The notes: generated by a model from the sequence alone, not told the origin. A stretch of DNA of 64,000 nucleotides from Lachnospiraceae bacterium AD3010 (GCA_000622025.1 JHWU01000007.1:243771-307770); one strand, 5' to 3'. Counted from the first letter of the stretch, positions 16,674 to 27,909 are shown. Numbers and translations are program-made.

Positions 16674-18008
16674 TCACATATCCTTCAACTCTGAATACGC
16701 CATCGGCACTGCAAGGAGAAGCGACAGTACATCCGCTGCGGCCTGTGTGGCCTCCACCCCTGTAAGACCGAAAAGCTTCGGAAGAATGAGAATAAGCGGT
16801 ACAAAGAAAAGTCCGCTCCTTGCGGCCGAGGTGATGGAAGCCTTGACTCCCTTTCCTATGGCCTGAAGCATCATATTGGTGATCACGGTAAATGCGAGAA
16901 GAGGCAGCGCTGCAGCCTGGAATCTTAAAGCAGTCTTTCCCACCTCTATGACCGCCGGATCATCCCTGAAAAAGCCTATGACGGAGGGTGCAAAGATAAT
17001 ACATAGAGCAGACATTATCAGAAGAAAAACCGTACCGTACTTTACGCAGAAGAAAAAGCCCTCCTTCACCCGGTCCTTTCTGGCAGCTCCGTAATTAAAA
17101 CCGCATACGGGCTGATAGCCCTGTCCGAAGCCTATCATAGCGCTTGCGGTAAACATCATAACTCTTGTTGTAACGCTCATTCCGGCGATGGCGGCATCCC
17201 CGTAAACACCGGCTGCACGGTTAAGCATTGCCGTTGCGACCGCTGCCAGTCCCTGCCTGAAAAGCGAGGCTGCACCGCCGTTAATTATCTGTCCGGCATA
17301 ATATAGATTAACCCTGATATTGGAAAGCTTAAGGCGTATATTCTCACCCTTTGAGCAGCCGTAAAGAAGAATAAAAAAGCTTATGATCTGTCCGCTAACT
17401 GTAGCTATGGCCGCTCCGCTGACTCCCATATTAAAGCCGAAGATAAGAAGGGGATCCAGCCCGATATTTAATACCGCTCCGGCAAGAAGTCCGTACATAG
17501 CGTAGATCGCGGATCCCTGAAACCTTAACTGGTTATTTAAGGTAAACTGCCCCATCATAAAGGGAGCCCCGAGAACTATAATCCTTAGATAGTCCTTCGT
17601 ATCCTTCAGTGTGTTTTCCGTAGCGCCGAGGAAAAGAGAAAGAGGGCTTAAAAAAAGAATTGCAAGGAGTGCGAGAAGGACTCCGAACGCCATTGAAAGG
17701 AAAAGTCCCGTGGCAGCGATCTCTCCGGCCTCCTTTTTATTTCCGGCTCCAAGCATCCTCGAAAGACAGGTCCCGGAGCCCTGTCCGAAAAAGAATCCGA
17801 AGGCCTGTATCACTGCCATAACAGAAAAGGAAAGACCCACCGCGGCAATGGCCTCTGTGGATATCCTTCCTACAAAGAAGGTGTCGGCCGCATTGTAAAG
17901 AGCCGTCACCAGCATGCTTATTATCGTCGGTACCGCGAGCCTCATAATAAGCCGCGGCACCGGCGTTTCTGTCATATCCTTAAATCTCTTATCCGTTTGT
18001 CCGGCCAT
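16674..18008 (-). CDS. MATE-family multidrug/sodium exporter
   Basis: 444 aa with 12 predicted membrane helices in two homologous halves. It has the N-terminal TPVPRLIMRLAVPTIISMLVTALYN segment (over about 14-38) and GQGYQPVCGFNYGAAR near 300, both typical of MATE antiporters of the NorM/DinF branch. Substrate unknown. It starts 3 bp after the preceding surface-protein gene stops, with an AGGTAAGG ribosome site in that junction, so it is probably co-transcribed with the LRR surface-protein genes. Confidence 0.92.
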   Translation of the reverse strand: MAGQTDKRFKDMTETPVPRLIMRLAVPTIISMLVTALYNAADTFFVGRISTEAIAAVGLSFSVMAVIQAFGFFFGQGSGTCLSRMLGAGNKKEAGEIAATGLFLSMAFGVLLALLAILFLSPLSLFLGATENTLKDTKDYLRIIVLGAPFMMGQFTLNNQLRFQGSAIYAMYGLLAGAVLNIGLDPLLIFGFNMGVSGAAIATVSGQIISFFILLYGCSKGENIRLKLSNIRVNLYYAGQIINGGAASLFRQGLAAVATAMLNRAAGVYGDAAIAGMSVTTRVMMFTASAMIGFGQGYQPVCGFNYGAARKDRVKEGFFFCVKYGTVFLLIMSALCIIFAPSVIGFFRDDPAVIEVGKTALRFQAAALPLLAFTVITNMMLQAIGKGVKASITSAARSGLFFVPLILILPKLFGLTGVEATQAAADVLSLLLAVPMAYSELKDM

Positions 18009-18011
18009 ACC

Positions 18012-21000
18012 TTACCTGCTGAGTGCCGGTCCCTTCGTAACATTAACTGCAGTATCCTGAACCTGGACAGAGCAGGTGTTTACCACTCCTCCGGCATTGG
18101 TCCGGAGCGTCACCCGGCCGCTCTTTAAGCCATAGACCTTACCGCTGACCGGATCCACATAAGCCACCTTATCGTTACTGGTCTTCCACTCCACATTCTT
18201 CAGCTTCGTCCTCGAAAGCTTAAGCTTCGTGGTCTTGTTTATCTTAAGTACCATAGATTTCTTACGGAGAATGGGCGGCTCTATATGCACCTTGGTGGAG
18301 ATTATCTGTCCGTAAACAGCAGCATAAACGATCACATCCCCGGCGGTAAGCGCCGTGATCTTTCCATTCCCGTCGATCTCCGCGGAGCCTATACCCATTA
18401 TCTCATTATTGCTGACAACATTCATGGAAGCGCTTCTATTACCGGAGACAGCATTATACGAGGTGGAATAAGCCTCCGATGCCGCCCTCTCTATATCGTT
18501 CCATGAAGGATTATTGACGGACAGCGACCCTTCCGGAAGTACATTCCAGCTCACGATATCATATTTCTTAAGCCTCTTTATCTTCAGCTTCTTTGTCTGT
18601 CCGGTCTTCAGCCTGTAGAACGGCTTCGCAAACTTCGGAACCTCACTCTTAAAGGTAGCCGTAACCGCCTTATTCTGATAATAAGCCTTTATCTTTGCCC
18701 TTCCGCGCTTACGAACGGTAATGATACCTGTCTTCGCGTCAATACTTGCAACACTGGGCTTCGTACTTACCCATCTGTCGGGCGGGAAGCCGCTTACTGT
18801 CAGAAATTCATTCGCATCGATCTTCGCCCCGTTGCTGTAGCCGTACATATCCTGAAGCTCCTGCTTCAGCACGAAGACTCTTACCGAGATCGGATAATCA
18901 CTGCCGTCACCCTTTGTGGCCGTGATCCTCGTCTCTCCAAGCTTCTTTCCCTTTACGACCTTCTTTCCGGATCTGAATTTAACGATATTCCTGTCATAGC
19001 TGTACTTAAGCCCCGACTCACGGAAATACTCCGCAAGTGATGCCTTACCGTTTTTAATGAGCCTTACCCAGTAGATCCCGTGGAGCCTGTCCTCATCTTC
19101 CTCGGTCCAGCTTATCCACTTGGCGTAGAGATACATATTCTCCGTAACGACGTCATTTTCAAAATCCCACTGCCTTGAATAATCTGTATCCGTAAACCAC
19201 CCCTGGAATTTATGATCCGTCCATGTGGGATCGGCGGGTTTGGTTATCTGTGTGTTTTCAGATACCGTCTGTTCAGGCACCGAAGATCCTCCCATAGAAT
19301 TAAATGAAACCGTGACTTGGGGATGCTTGGGTTTACTAGGATCGTCTTCCCAACGGGCAACAAAACTGTAATCCTTATATATTTTGATCCCGTTCTCCGC
19401 AACAATTCCTCCCTCATCACCATTTTCATACCATCCCAGGAAATCATATCCCATAAATCCGTTTGCATCCGCCCATTCCCTGGTCATCTCAGGAACAATC
19501 ATACCCGAACCCCATTGGGCTACATACGGCTCCTGGAAAGCTGATAATTTACCCTCTTCCTCATAATAAAAACCAATAAGATAGCCTTCCTTCCAATGGG
19601 CATATACGGTCATATCCTTTTCAAATGGATAATCAATCCCTACCCTTTCTCCTCCTTCAGGTTCTGTATACCACCCATCAAAGGCATAGTGTTTCTGACT
19701 TAATTCAGTATGAATATCATCCTGAGGAGGAATACCATAATCATAAATATTGGCTCCCGACACAACAGTATATGTATTCTCTGTATCCTTCTCGCCTCCG
19801 ATTTTTGTCTTCTGATCATTAGTTGTTATATTGTATTCCTTGAGAAAATAGGCATAGAAATCGTATACAAGCTTTTTGTCAGAAATCTCTATTTCTCCAT
19901 ACCACTTGCTTCCCTGCCCATCCGGTTCCGAATACCAGCCCACACATCTGTATCCATTAACACTTACCGGCTTCTTTTTTATTGTATATGTTGTGGTTTC
20001 ACTGTCGTTTAACTGAATAGATACCACATCAGTCGGATAATCTCCTTTTTTATTATCCTCATTGTAATAGTTTATAGTGGCAAACCTGTCAAATTGGGCG
20101 ATATAGGTAGTGTTATTATCTGTAAGAGCAACCGGTATATTCAGATCAAGCTCTACACCTCTTTGAGTGTACCACCCTTTCCATTTCCATCCCTCTTCCT
20201 CAGGATAATTATCCTTGATCAATGGATCATCCTTCAATCTGTTTATCTCATCAGCAGGCAGCTTGGTCCCTGCCGGCAGACTGATCTCAGAGACAGTCTC
20301 TCCAAGCATTGAATTAAACTTTATCGTGACAAACTTATAGTACACGGCCCTAAGCGTTCTGGAAGTCTTGAATATACTCTTGTTTGAATCAGTCATAGCC
20401 CTGGGCTTGGATGCATAATATTTATCAACCGTTTCAACATCTTCAACAAAAGTATATTTTGAAATTGGATCATACCACCCTACGAACGTATCTTTAACCC
20501 CATTCAACGATGGAGTTTTTGTCGGCCATTCTGTAAAATTCGTTCCAAGATCACAGCTTACGGATTTTGTTTTCTTATCTCCATCAATCGTTCCCCCATT
20601 AAGATCAAAGGAAAGATAAATATACTCGATCCACTTGGCATAAACGGTAGTATCCCCAATGATCTTCTCAGCTACACCGACGCTATCATCATCATAACGC
20701 GGAGCCTTACCGTCTTTTGTTGCCCACCATCCTCCAAAGCGGAAATACTGTGAAGCATCTTCACTTCCATCCTCTCCGGAATAGGATGGCGTAGGCATTA
20801 TATCTTTATCTGCATATTCTCCACAATTAACTGTCTGCGGAGTCCAGATCTGCTTCACTATTGAAGAACCTTTGTCATAAAACAGAATACAATGATTAAA
20901 TGGTAGAAGAACATCCTCGTGTCCCTGGATATCACTTGTGGCAGGGCTTATCAAATTATTATATTTTGTCGCCAGCGTGGAATCATTAGCCTTCTTGGTA

Positions 21001-22310
21001 GAATAAAAAATAACATATTTGAGATTTGTCCCTTCAAATGGCTTATTTTCACTGTCAATATTACCAACGGTATCCGGAATATAAATATGCGTTAATTTGG
21101 TGCAGGACTTAAATGCCTGTCCCCCTATTGTTGTTAATGAATTACCCGGATATTCAGTACTGGTATTATTCTCAACAGGGTTCCTGTACCCTATATTGAC
21201 TTTCGTAATGCTTGAGCAAGCCAGAAAAGCTCCATAATCAATAACTTCAACACTGGCAGGAATCTTTATTTCACCAGGTATTTTCTTACATCCATAAAAA
21301 GCATATTGCCCTATGAATGAGGTATTGTTACTTATAGTGACCGTTCTTGCTGTGGCTCCGGGACAGTACAGAAGAGTTACAGTATCATCACCATTTCTTT
21401 CGTATAATATACCATCTCCTTTTGAAGATGTATCACTTATATATTTACTATTATTGCTGACAGTAATTCCACCTAGCTTGGTACATCCGGCGAATGCCCC
21501 ATACCCTATTTTTTTCACATCTTTTGGAATAACAAAATTATAAAGCTTATCACATCCTGCAAAAGCATAATTTCCTATTTCGACGATCTTCCCATACCAC
21601 ATTACATGGTCAAACAAATCCGAATAATTCAGCCAAGCACCCGTTCCTTCACCGGCCTCACCATCCTGACCGGGCACCCAATACAATCCCGTTATCTTGC
21701 CCCTATCTTGTTCGTCTGCGGCCTCATTTTCTGAAATGTGCAAGGTATTGGTACTGGTAGTAATTTTCCATTTTATACCCGCCATATCATCCTCATGCCA
21801 CTCATTCAATTCCTCCGGTGTTTCCGATCCTGTAGCTCCAAGCAACGGAGGTGTATACACCGAAGACTTAAAAAGAGTTGATCTTATTTTTACAGATCCG
21901 ACTATCTCAGACTGACTAGCCCCCTGTTCTTCTCCCGAATTTGTAAGACTTCTGCTTTCGTCATCCGCTTCAGAATCCTCTTGAACCTTTGTGTCTTCAT
22001 CGCCGGAGTCAGCTCCGTTATCATCAGAAACAGATGAACTCTCTAACGGGATTTCCTCCTCATCCTCAGGATTCTCACTATCTAATTCAGCCACATCATC
22101 TGATACAGATTCATTTTCAGAAAGAGGATCCCCGTTCTCCTCTTCTACGTTATCTTCATTTGTGTTACTGACATCACTTGAAATAGAGGAATCCTCACTC
22201 ACTGCCAGATCCCCTCCTATTTCCTCCGCATACGCAGGAACGCAGTTCATGATAAGCATCATAACCGCCAGGATCAATGCTATTCTCTTTTTAAGATTCC
22301 ACTTTCTCAT
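18012..22310 (-). CDS. Secreted LRR_5/InlB-repeat/Ig-like multidomain surface protein
   Basis: 1432 aa. Signal peptide 1-30 (ending ...MNCVPAYAEE), then an acidic Ser/Glu linker to about 150. BspA-type LRR_5 repeats follow at about 210-460 (FAGCDKLYNFVIPKDVKKIG style), then at least seven Listeria-Bacteroides InlB-B repeats (Flg_new; GGWW/GWYT...YAKW) to about 1100, and three to four Big_2-like Ig folds to the end. No LPXTG motif or membrane anchor is seen at the C-terminus. The ATG at 22310 is preferred (AAGGAGG 6 nt upstream). A host or biofilm adhesin role is inferred from domain type. Confidence 0.88.
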   Translation of the reverse strand: MRKWNLKKRIALILAVMMLIMNCVPAYAEEIGGDLAVSEDSSISSDVSNTNEDNVEEENGDPLSENESVSDDVAELDSENPEDEEEIPLESSSVSDDNGADSGDEDTKVQEDSEADDESRSLTNSGEEQGASQSEIVGSVKIRSTLFKSSVYTPPLLGATGSETPEELNEWHEDDMAGIKWKITTSTNTLHISENEAADEQDRGKITGLYWVPGQDGEAGEGTGAWLNYSDLFDHVMWYGKIVEIGNYAFAGCDKLYNFVIPKDVKKIGYGAFAGCTKLGGITVSNNSKYISDTSSKGDGILYERNGDDTVTLLYCPGATARTVTISNNTSFIGQYAFYGCKKIPGEIKIPASVEVIDYGAFLACSSITKVNIGYRNPVENNTSTEYPGNSLTTIGGQAFKSCTKLTHIYIPDTVGNIDSENKPFEGTNLKYVIFYSTKKANDSTLATKYNNLISPATSDIQGHEDVLLPFNHCILFYDKGSSIVKQIWTPQTVNCGEYADKDIMPTPSYSGEDGSEDASQYFRFGGWWATKDGKAPRYDDDSVGVAEKIIGDTTVYAKWIEYIYLSFDLNGGTIDGDKKTKSVSCDLGTNFTEWPTKTPSLNGVKDTFVGWYDPISKYTFVEDVETVDKYYASKPRAMTDSNKSIFKTSRTLRAVYYKFVTIKFNSMLGETVSEISLPAGTKLPADEINRLKDDPLIKDNYPEEEGWKWKGWYTQRGVELDLNIPVALTDNNTTYIAQFDRFATINYYNEDNKKGDYPTDVVSIQLNDSETTTYTIKKKPVSVNGYRCVGWYSEPDGQGSKWYGEIEISDKKLVYDFYAYFLKEYNITTNDQKTKIGGEKDTENTYTVVSGANIYDYGIPPQDDIHTELSQKHYAFDGWYTEPEGGERVGIDYPFEKDMTVYAHWKEGYLIGFYYEEEGKLSAFQEPYVAQWGSGMIVPEMTREWADANGFMGYDFLGWYENGDEGGIVAENGIKIYKDYSFVARWEDDPSKPKHPQVTVSFNSMGGSSVPEQTVSENTQITKPADPTWTDHKFQGWFTDTDYSRQWDFENDVVTENMYLYAKWISWTEEDEDRLHGIYWVRLIKNGKASLAEYFRESGLKYSYDRNIVKFRSGKKVVKGKKLGETRITATKGDGSDYPISVRVFVLKQELQDMYGYSNGAKIDANEFLTVSGFPPDRWVSTKPSVASIDAKTGIITVRKRGRAKIKAYYQNKAVTATFKSEVPKFAKPFYRLKTGQTKKLKIKRLKKYDIVSWNVLPEGSLSVNNPSWNDIERAASEAYSTSYNAVSGNRSASMNVVSNNEIMGIGSAEIDGNGKITALTAGDVIVYAAVYGQIISTKVHIEPPILRKKSMVLKINKTTKLKLSRTKLKNVEWKTSNDKVAYVDPVSGKVYGLKSGRVTLRTNAGGVVNTCSVQVQDTAVNVTKGPALSR

Positions 22311-22351
22311 ATGCTGCCTCCTTCCGCCGTTCCCCGACGAAAGCACCTTTA

Positions 22352-23479
22352 TTACTCAATACTGTTCCGGGATAGCCCGGAGTAATCCTGCTTCTTTGTG
22401 GGAATGATTACAGTCCTTCCTCCCACGATCTTCCCTGTTCCGTAAAGATTCGGATCCGATGTATCTATCTCTTTATACGGAGCCCTTATTCCCCAGGGAG
22501 TATTAAACACAACCTCTCCACCGTCACTAACCTGTCCCTCTGCTTCCTCCGCACTGTCACCCGAGACAGACTTTTTCTTTCCGCCTTCCTTCTTGTCAGC
22601 GCCTGTAAGCTTTTTATACTTTCTCTCAGCCTCTTCGAGACTTATGGTATTGTCGCTTAAGGTCTCTGTACCCTCAAAGGCACTGTCTGCTATGAAGCCT
22701 ATACTTCCCTCTGTGGCAATGTACTTCAGATTCTTACAGTCCCTGAATGCATATTCCTCAATAGAATTGACGGAATTTGGAAGATATACAAATTCCATAC
22801 CGTTAGCATTCGTAAAGGCAAAGGGTGTGATTGAGGAAACATTATTTGAAACCCGTACCCTTTTCAGGTTCTCCGCTCCCCAGAATGCATAAGGTGCAAT
22901 GCTTCTTACAGAAAAGGGCATTACGTATATATCGCCCTGCCGCCCGGGAGCCATTTCGATAAGCCTGGTAGAGTCCCTGTTATACAGCACATTGTCATTT
23001 AAGAAAAAGTTTCTGTTTGTGCCCGCGATACTTATATTATCAAGAGACCCGTCTCCCGCAAAAACTCCGTTTCCAAAATTTTTCAGTGTCTCCGGTAGCT
23101 GTACACGGCTTAATCCCGTACACATCGCAAAGGCGCTGTCCCCTATGGACTCCGTTCCGTACTGAAGATAGATTTCCTTAAGGTTCTCACAACCGTAAAA
23201 GGCCTTTGATCCTATGACCTTCACACTACCGGGAATAACTATGCCTTCAAGACTTTTATCCCCTGAAAAAGCCTCGTTACCTATCGCTTTGACGTTTGTG
23301 GGGATACTGACCCTTTTTGCACCGTCCTTTATATTATATCGGACCAAACAGCCGTTTCCGTTAATCTCCATAGAGCTTGCAGCCATAGAGGCTTCAGGCC
23401 TTATGAAAAGAAGACTTAAACCAAGCACTGCTATGATGCCGGCGATGATCGGCTTCCTGTTCTTATGCTTTTGCGGCAT
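22352..23479 (-). CDS. Secreted leucine-rich-repeat (BspA-type) protein
   Basis: 375 aa. N-terminal signal or anchor helix (about 10-33), then about six LRR_5 units (residues 38-270; patterns such as IGNEAFSGDKSLEGIVIPGSVKVIG split over repeats), a charged KKEGGKKK/acidic linker, and a C-terminal tail without a recognised domain. It overlaps the end of the larger LRR gene by 17 bp and lies 41 bp before the next one, so all three are one operon. It is shorter and lacks InlB or Ig modules; possibly an accessory subunit. Confidence 0.8.
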   Translation of the reverse strand: MPQKHKNRKPIIAGIIAVLGLSLLFIRPEASMAASSMEINGNGCLVRYNIKDGAKRVSIPTNVKAIGNEAFSGDKSLEGIVIPGSVKVIGSKAFYGCENLKEIYLQYGTESIGDSAFAMCTGLSRVQLPETLKNFGNGVFAGDGSLDNISIAGTNRNFFLNDNVLYNRDSTRLIEMAPGRQGDIYVMPFSVRSIAPYAFWGAENLKRVRVSNNVSSITPFAFTNANGMEFVYLPNSVNSIEEYAFRDCKNLKYIATEGSIGFIADSAFEGTETLSDNTISLEEAERKYKKLTGADKKEGGKKKSVSGDSAEEAEGQVSDGGEVVFNTPWGIRAPYKEIDTSDPNLYGTGKIVGGRTVIIPTKKQDYSGLSRNSIE

Positions 23480-26400
23480 TAGGCTTCGGATCCTTCTTTA
23501 AGAATAAGAATATGGACAATGCAGCAAGACCTATGGCCAGCACCCACTTAGGACTTATTGGATCTCCGGTCTTCGGGGTATTATCAAGATCCCCTGCCGA
23601 AAGATTATTGGTGTCCACATAGAAGCCGTAGGTTGAGAAGTGGGTCGCCGTAAAGGTCGCACAGGGAGCCCCGTCTATCATAGAATACCTTGTAGACAGA
23701 TTTTCCAGCTCTCCGCTGTGGTCAACTGCCGCAACCTTATTGTTTCCGCCGTATAGCGCAAGCTCCTCAGGGATAGGTATGGTAAGTGTGACCGCTATTC
23801 CCTGGGGATCCTCTATCTTATTCTCTCCGGTGGAATCATAGAGGCTTATATCCATTGCAAAATCCCTGTATCCGGAGACCTGATCCCCATACTTATCTAT
23901 GAGGGCCTTTGAAAACTCCTCGTCAGCTTCGTCGGTCTTTGTGATCTTTATCACATAATTATCCGTAGTTCCCTCGATCGAACCGCTTGCATCCCCGAGA
24001 CCGGTATCACCTGTATCCACAGGAATTGAATGTCCTGTTGTTCCTCCGGCATTATTTTCGTTACCCTGGGCTTCATTGGCACTTTCCGATGAGCTGCTGG
24101 AAGTAGTTGAGCTTGAGCTTGTGGTACTGGAGCTTGAACTGCTGGAGCTTGAACTGCTGCTGGAGCTCTTACTGGAGCTCTTGCTTCCGGAGCTTGAAGA
24201 TGTTGTCTTCAGGATAGAGAATTTTCCGGAATTATAGCCAAAGTAATTCCCGATTCCTTCAACGTAAGCTGCAGCAGTCTTCTTTCCCTTCTTAACATTA
24301 TTTTCATAACGGATAAATACCCAGTCTGTTCCTTCGACCAGCTCAGCATCCCTGTCATAATCAAATACGTGTATCGCCGGGCTCACAAGCTGTCCGGTAT
24401 ACGCTGCGTTCTCAACCTCTACCGCACACTCTGCTATGTTTCTTCTGATAGCATAGTTGGTTGAAACCGTTCTTGCATTATAATCTCCAAGACCGGTGAC
24501 TATAGCCTTTGCAGTACCCGGATAGTAATTATCCTCATATCTTACGTAATAATCATAGTTTTCCTTCAGGATCTGTCGTGTATCTGTCTTATCCCTGACA
24601 GTCAGATCCGGCTCTATAGTGGAAGCGGTAAATTCAAACTCATTAGGATACAGCTTATCCACTATAAGATCCTTAGGTCCGAGCGGAGTATCTCCGCCTC
24701 CGCCGCCTCCGCCTTCTGTCTTAATGGGATAATCCGCAGATAAAGATGAGGACGATGAGAAATCACCTGCACCATATATGGTAAAGGTATGCTTCTTTGC
24801 TGCAGCAGCGTCTGCATCTACTGTAAAACTTAGTGAACTGTCACTGTAATCATAATCAACTCCTGGAGTCAGCTTTATTGATGCATCATCTTTCTTTACC
24901 ACATCAAAATGAGTTCCTGGTTCAAGCCGAAGCGGATAAGATCCCTGTGATACTGTATATACTGCAGGAGCAGGCGGATAATAGATCTCAATCATATAAT
25001 CCTTGGAAATATCCTCCTTTGAGGGATCATCTCCTCCACCCCAAATAAGACCATCACTGCTATTTCGATCAGCCAGTTTGTGTGATTCATCATTTTCGTC
25101 ATCAGTACCAAAGAAATAATATTCTCTCTTACCCTGACTTTCATCCTTAAACGGAAGATTCTTATACTGAATATCCTTATTGTCTGTATGTATATATACC
25201 CGCGCCTGTGCACTTTCCAATGCCTGCGGATCGCAGGTAAATGCCCGTCCTTCAACAGTCTCAATATTTGATCCGAGTTTTACATCCTTAAGACTGATGC
25301 AATTTCCAAAACAGCTCTCAGGAATCAAAGTTAAAGATCTGGATTTAGACACATCAATTGATTCCAGATAAGGGTTATTGAAAAAAGCATATGGTGCTAT
25401 CTCAGTTATTCCTTCTCCTGTAGTATAACTGGCTATCTTATTATTTCCCTCCAAAACCTCATATATTCTGGAAAAACTATTATTATTGGAATCCGGTCCT
25501 GTTATAACTCCATTTTCATCACAGCTGAAGATACTCCCATCTGCAAAAGTAACAGTCCCCAAACTGCTACAGCCCTTAAAAGGAAGTCCCTCATTATTCC
25601 CTGTCCCGAATTTTTCAAGACTCGCGGGAAGCTGGACATTTTCTAAAGAAACATTTCCGATAAACTGATTATCTTTTATTTCAAGCAGACCCTCCTCTAT
25701 TATCAAAGTTTTTAAATCTGCATTATTAGAGAGCAAGTCACTTGGAACACTGATCTTCTGAATTCCCTTAGGAATAGTCAGCTCTGAATTCTTATCTGGG
25801 GAATAGTCAACAAGTGTTATATACCCATCTTTATTTTTTACGGTTAATGAGTACTTTACCTTTCCACGATCAATGTTATCAAATTCCAGATAAACTTCAT
25901 CTACATCACCCACGCCTGATGTCAAATACATCGGAGTATCCATAATCCTGTTGAATAGTTCGTTGTCGGAAGTAATGTACCCTGTTACTCTAAGATCAGG
26001 CAGGTCATTTGCAAAAATCTTCTCTCCAACTTCCTCAATATCAGGAGCTCTTGCAACCAAATTGGCCAGATTTACACAGTTTATAAAAGCTCCTTCTCCG
26101 ATATACTTACAGGATTCCGGGAGTTCAATGGTCGTATATGCAGGATATTTGCCACCAATCTTCTTTATTGCGCCACCATCAATTCCCGTTACCCCATCCG
26201 GCAAAACCAACTTGGTTTTATCTTTCGTTTTAGTAAAATCAACCTCAATAACATGGCCTGTTTTTGGATCGATCGTTATTCCCTTCGTATCTGAGCTGCT
26301 GCCTCCTCCATCCAGACGGTTGAAATGTGTGTTGGAGTATTTCTTGTAATATGAATAAATACTGGACTCAACAGTATTATAAGTAGAAAACGCAAATATC

Positions 26401-27668
26401 TGCAGATCATCAGATGGTGTAAACGCACTCTTTGGAATACTAATGTCACTTCCAGATGTAGGTTCACTGAATGCATAACTGTACTGGTCAGATTCAGGGA
26501 AAGAAGCAGGGGTTGTCGATGAATCCCTATTTCCAACTATCAATATACTAAGCCCCTTTGCGGAGGAAAAACAGCTCTCAGGAACTTCAGGAACCGAGAA
26601 AGGAATCACCACGGTTTTCAGCCCTACGCAGTTATAAAATGCATTTGATCCTATTGCTTTAATATCACTACTCCCAGTGCAGGTGGACGGAAGTATTGCG
26701 CTATCCATTAAAACATCGTCTTCAAAGAGACTATCTGCAATGTATGATATCTTTGTATTCTCAAATCCATCTACATTCTGAAGATTTTTACACTCCGCAA
26801 ATGCATATTTCCCTATCTTTTCAATTGTTGGTTTAAGCGTAATCTTTTTTATTCCATTACAGTTATAAAATGCATTTTCTCCAATACTTTTGAGTTTGTC
26901 AGGTAGAACAATCTTTCCAGTAGAACCTAAATTGGTGCAATCCTTGAATGCTCCGTTATAGATGTCCGTGATCGTATCAGTAGCAAATGTTACACTGGAA
27001 ATGCCGGAATTCTGAAAAGCATAGGCAGGAACATATGTTAATTTGTCTGATGCAAATGTGACAGACGACAGGGCTGGCGTCTCATTAAAGCAGTATTCAC
27101 CCAGATAATCCAGATCAGAAGGGATAAAAATATCAGTTACCAGATTTACACAGCCTGAAAAAGCTTCCTTCCCAATTGAAGTGACAGATCCGGGAATTTC
27201 AATAGATTGTAATCCTGTATCATCCTTAAATGCCCCATCGGCGATTGTTCTTAAATTTTTCCCCTCTATTTGTACATTCTGTAAAGACCCGCCACCGTCA
27301 CATTTATTAATTCCAACAACAGTAAATGGGTTAGGTTCAACTTCTCCGTCTTCATTAGTATCAAGCCAGACTTCGGAAGGTATTTTTATTTTCTTTATCG
27401 CATCCTTACTTGCGTATGCGCTACTTGCGTCATCCCAATAATCATATCTCTCAAAATATGCATCAGAGCCGTTTACAGAAAAATAATAAATTACCCCTAT
27501 GTCGTACTTATCGTCTTGGAATGGGTATGTATCAGAGCTTCCGGCCTTAATCGTCGGCGCCGGAATAGCCGCCACGATTATGGCGGTGATCATAAGAAGT
27601 GTGGCGATGGTTCGTCTCACACTGCTCTTCAGTCTGTATTTCTTTTTCTTCACGGTCTTCCCTGCCAT
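23463..27668 (-). CDS. Large sortase-anchored LRR surface protein
   Basis: 1401 aa. Signal peptide about 1-44. LRR_5 blocks run from about 90 to 900 with an inserted linker. A Gly6 hinge (GGGGGGD) near 990 is followed by beta-sandwich repeats (YYVRYEDNYYPGTAKA, FIRYENNVKKGKKTAAAYVEG) to about 1150, a poly-Ser stalk at about 1158-1200, an acidic domain, then the sorting signal NTPKTGD at 1363, a membrane helix and a positively charged tail. The C-terminus fits cell-wall anchoring by a sortase, but no sortase is in this window. First gene of the surface-protein/MATE operon. Confidence 0.88.
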   Translation of the reverse strand: MAGKTVKKKKYRLKSSVRRTIATLLMITAIIVAAIPAPTIKAGSSDTYPFQDDKYDIGVIYYFSVNGSDAYFERYDYWDDASSAYASKDAIKKIKIPSEVWLDTNEDGEVEPNPFTVVGINKCDGGGSLQNVQIEGKNLRTIADGAFKDDTGLQSIEIPGSVTSIGKEAFSGCVNLVTDIFIPSDLDYLGEYCFNETPALSSVTFASDKLTYVPAYAFQNSGISSVTFATDTITDIYNGAFKDCTNLGSTGKIVLPDKLKSIGENAFYNCNGIKKITLKPTIEKIGKYAFAECKNLQNVDGFENTKISYIADSLFEDDVLMDSAILPSTCTGSSDIKAIGSNAFYNCVGLKTVVIPFSVPEVPESCFSSAKGLSILIVGNRDSSTTPASFPESDQYSYAFSEPTSGSDISIPKSAFTPSDDLQIFAFSTYNTVESSIYSYYKKYSNTHFNRLDGGGSSSDTKGITIDPKTGHVIEVDFTKTKDKTKLVLPDGVTGIDGGAIKKIGGKYPAYTTIELPESCKYIGEGAFINCVNLANLVARAPDIEEVGEKIFANDLPDLRVTGYITSDNELFNRIMDTPMYLTSGVGDVDEVYLEFDNIDRGKVKYSLTVKNKDGYITLVDYSPDKNSELTIPKGIQKISVPSDLLSNNADLKTLIIEEGLLEIKDNQFIGNVSLENVQLPASLEKFGTGNNEGLPFKGCSSLGTVTFADGSIFSCDENGVITGPDSNNNSFSRIYEVLEGNNKIASYTTGEGITEIAPYAFFNNPYLESIDVSKSRSLTLIPESCFGNCISLKDVKLGSNIETVEGRAFTCDPQALESAQARVYIHTDNKDIQYKNLPFKDESQGKREYYFFGTDDENDESHKLADRNSSDGLIWGGGDDPSKEDISKDYMIEIYYPPAPAVYTVSQGSYPLRLEPGTHFDVVKKDDASIKLTPGVDYDYSDSSLSFTVDADAAAAKKHTFTIYGAGDFSSSSSLSADYPIKTEGGGGGGGDTPLGPKDLIVDKLYPNEFEFTASTIEPDLTVRDKTDTRQILKENYDYYVRYEDNYYPGTAKAIVTGLGDYNARTVSTNYAIRRNIAECAVEVENAAYTGQLVSPAIHVFDYDRDAELVEGTDWVFIRYENNVKKGKKTAAAYVEGIGNYFGYNSGKFSILKTTSSSSGSKSSSKSSSSSSSSSSSSSSTTSSSSTTSSSSSESANEAQGNENNAGGTTGHSIPVDTGDTGLGDASGSIEGTTDNYVIKITKTDEADEEFSKALIDKYGDQVSGYRDFAMDISLYDSTGENKIEDPQGIAVTLTIPIPEELALYGGNNKVAAVDHSGELENLSTRYSMIDGAPCATFTATHFSTYGFYVDTNNLSAGDLDNTPKTGDPISPKWVLAIGLAALSIFLFLKKDPKPNAAKA

Positions 27669-27909
27669 GTTAATTGCTCCTATATATTTATAAGTTCATT
27701 TTTCAAGGATAATGGTTCATTCAATCAGGATCAGTTTTTACATATTCTTTTCCCCAATATCTTGTATGCTCTGCCCGCAAACAGACGCACTTATAGTATA
27801 TCTCATTTAGAATTATATCGGTAAAAAGCTCACAAATGTTTACTCATGTTTTTAAAATTGAACAGAATTGAAATGATAGAAAAAATGCGAAAAATGCTCC
27901 CAAAAAAGA
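27669..27909. other. 241-bp AT-rich intergenic region upstream of the LRR operon
   Basis: Contains no reading frame of note. A minus-strand TATACT (27795-27800) could be a -10 for the large LRR gene, with a TTTACC 19 nt upstream at the limit of spacing. No strong terminator hairpin is visible after the neighbouring LRR gene that ends at 27910. Confidence 0.35.
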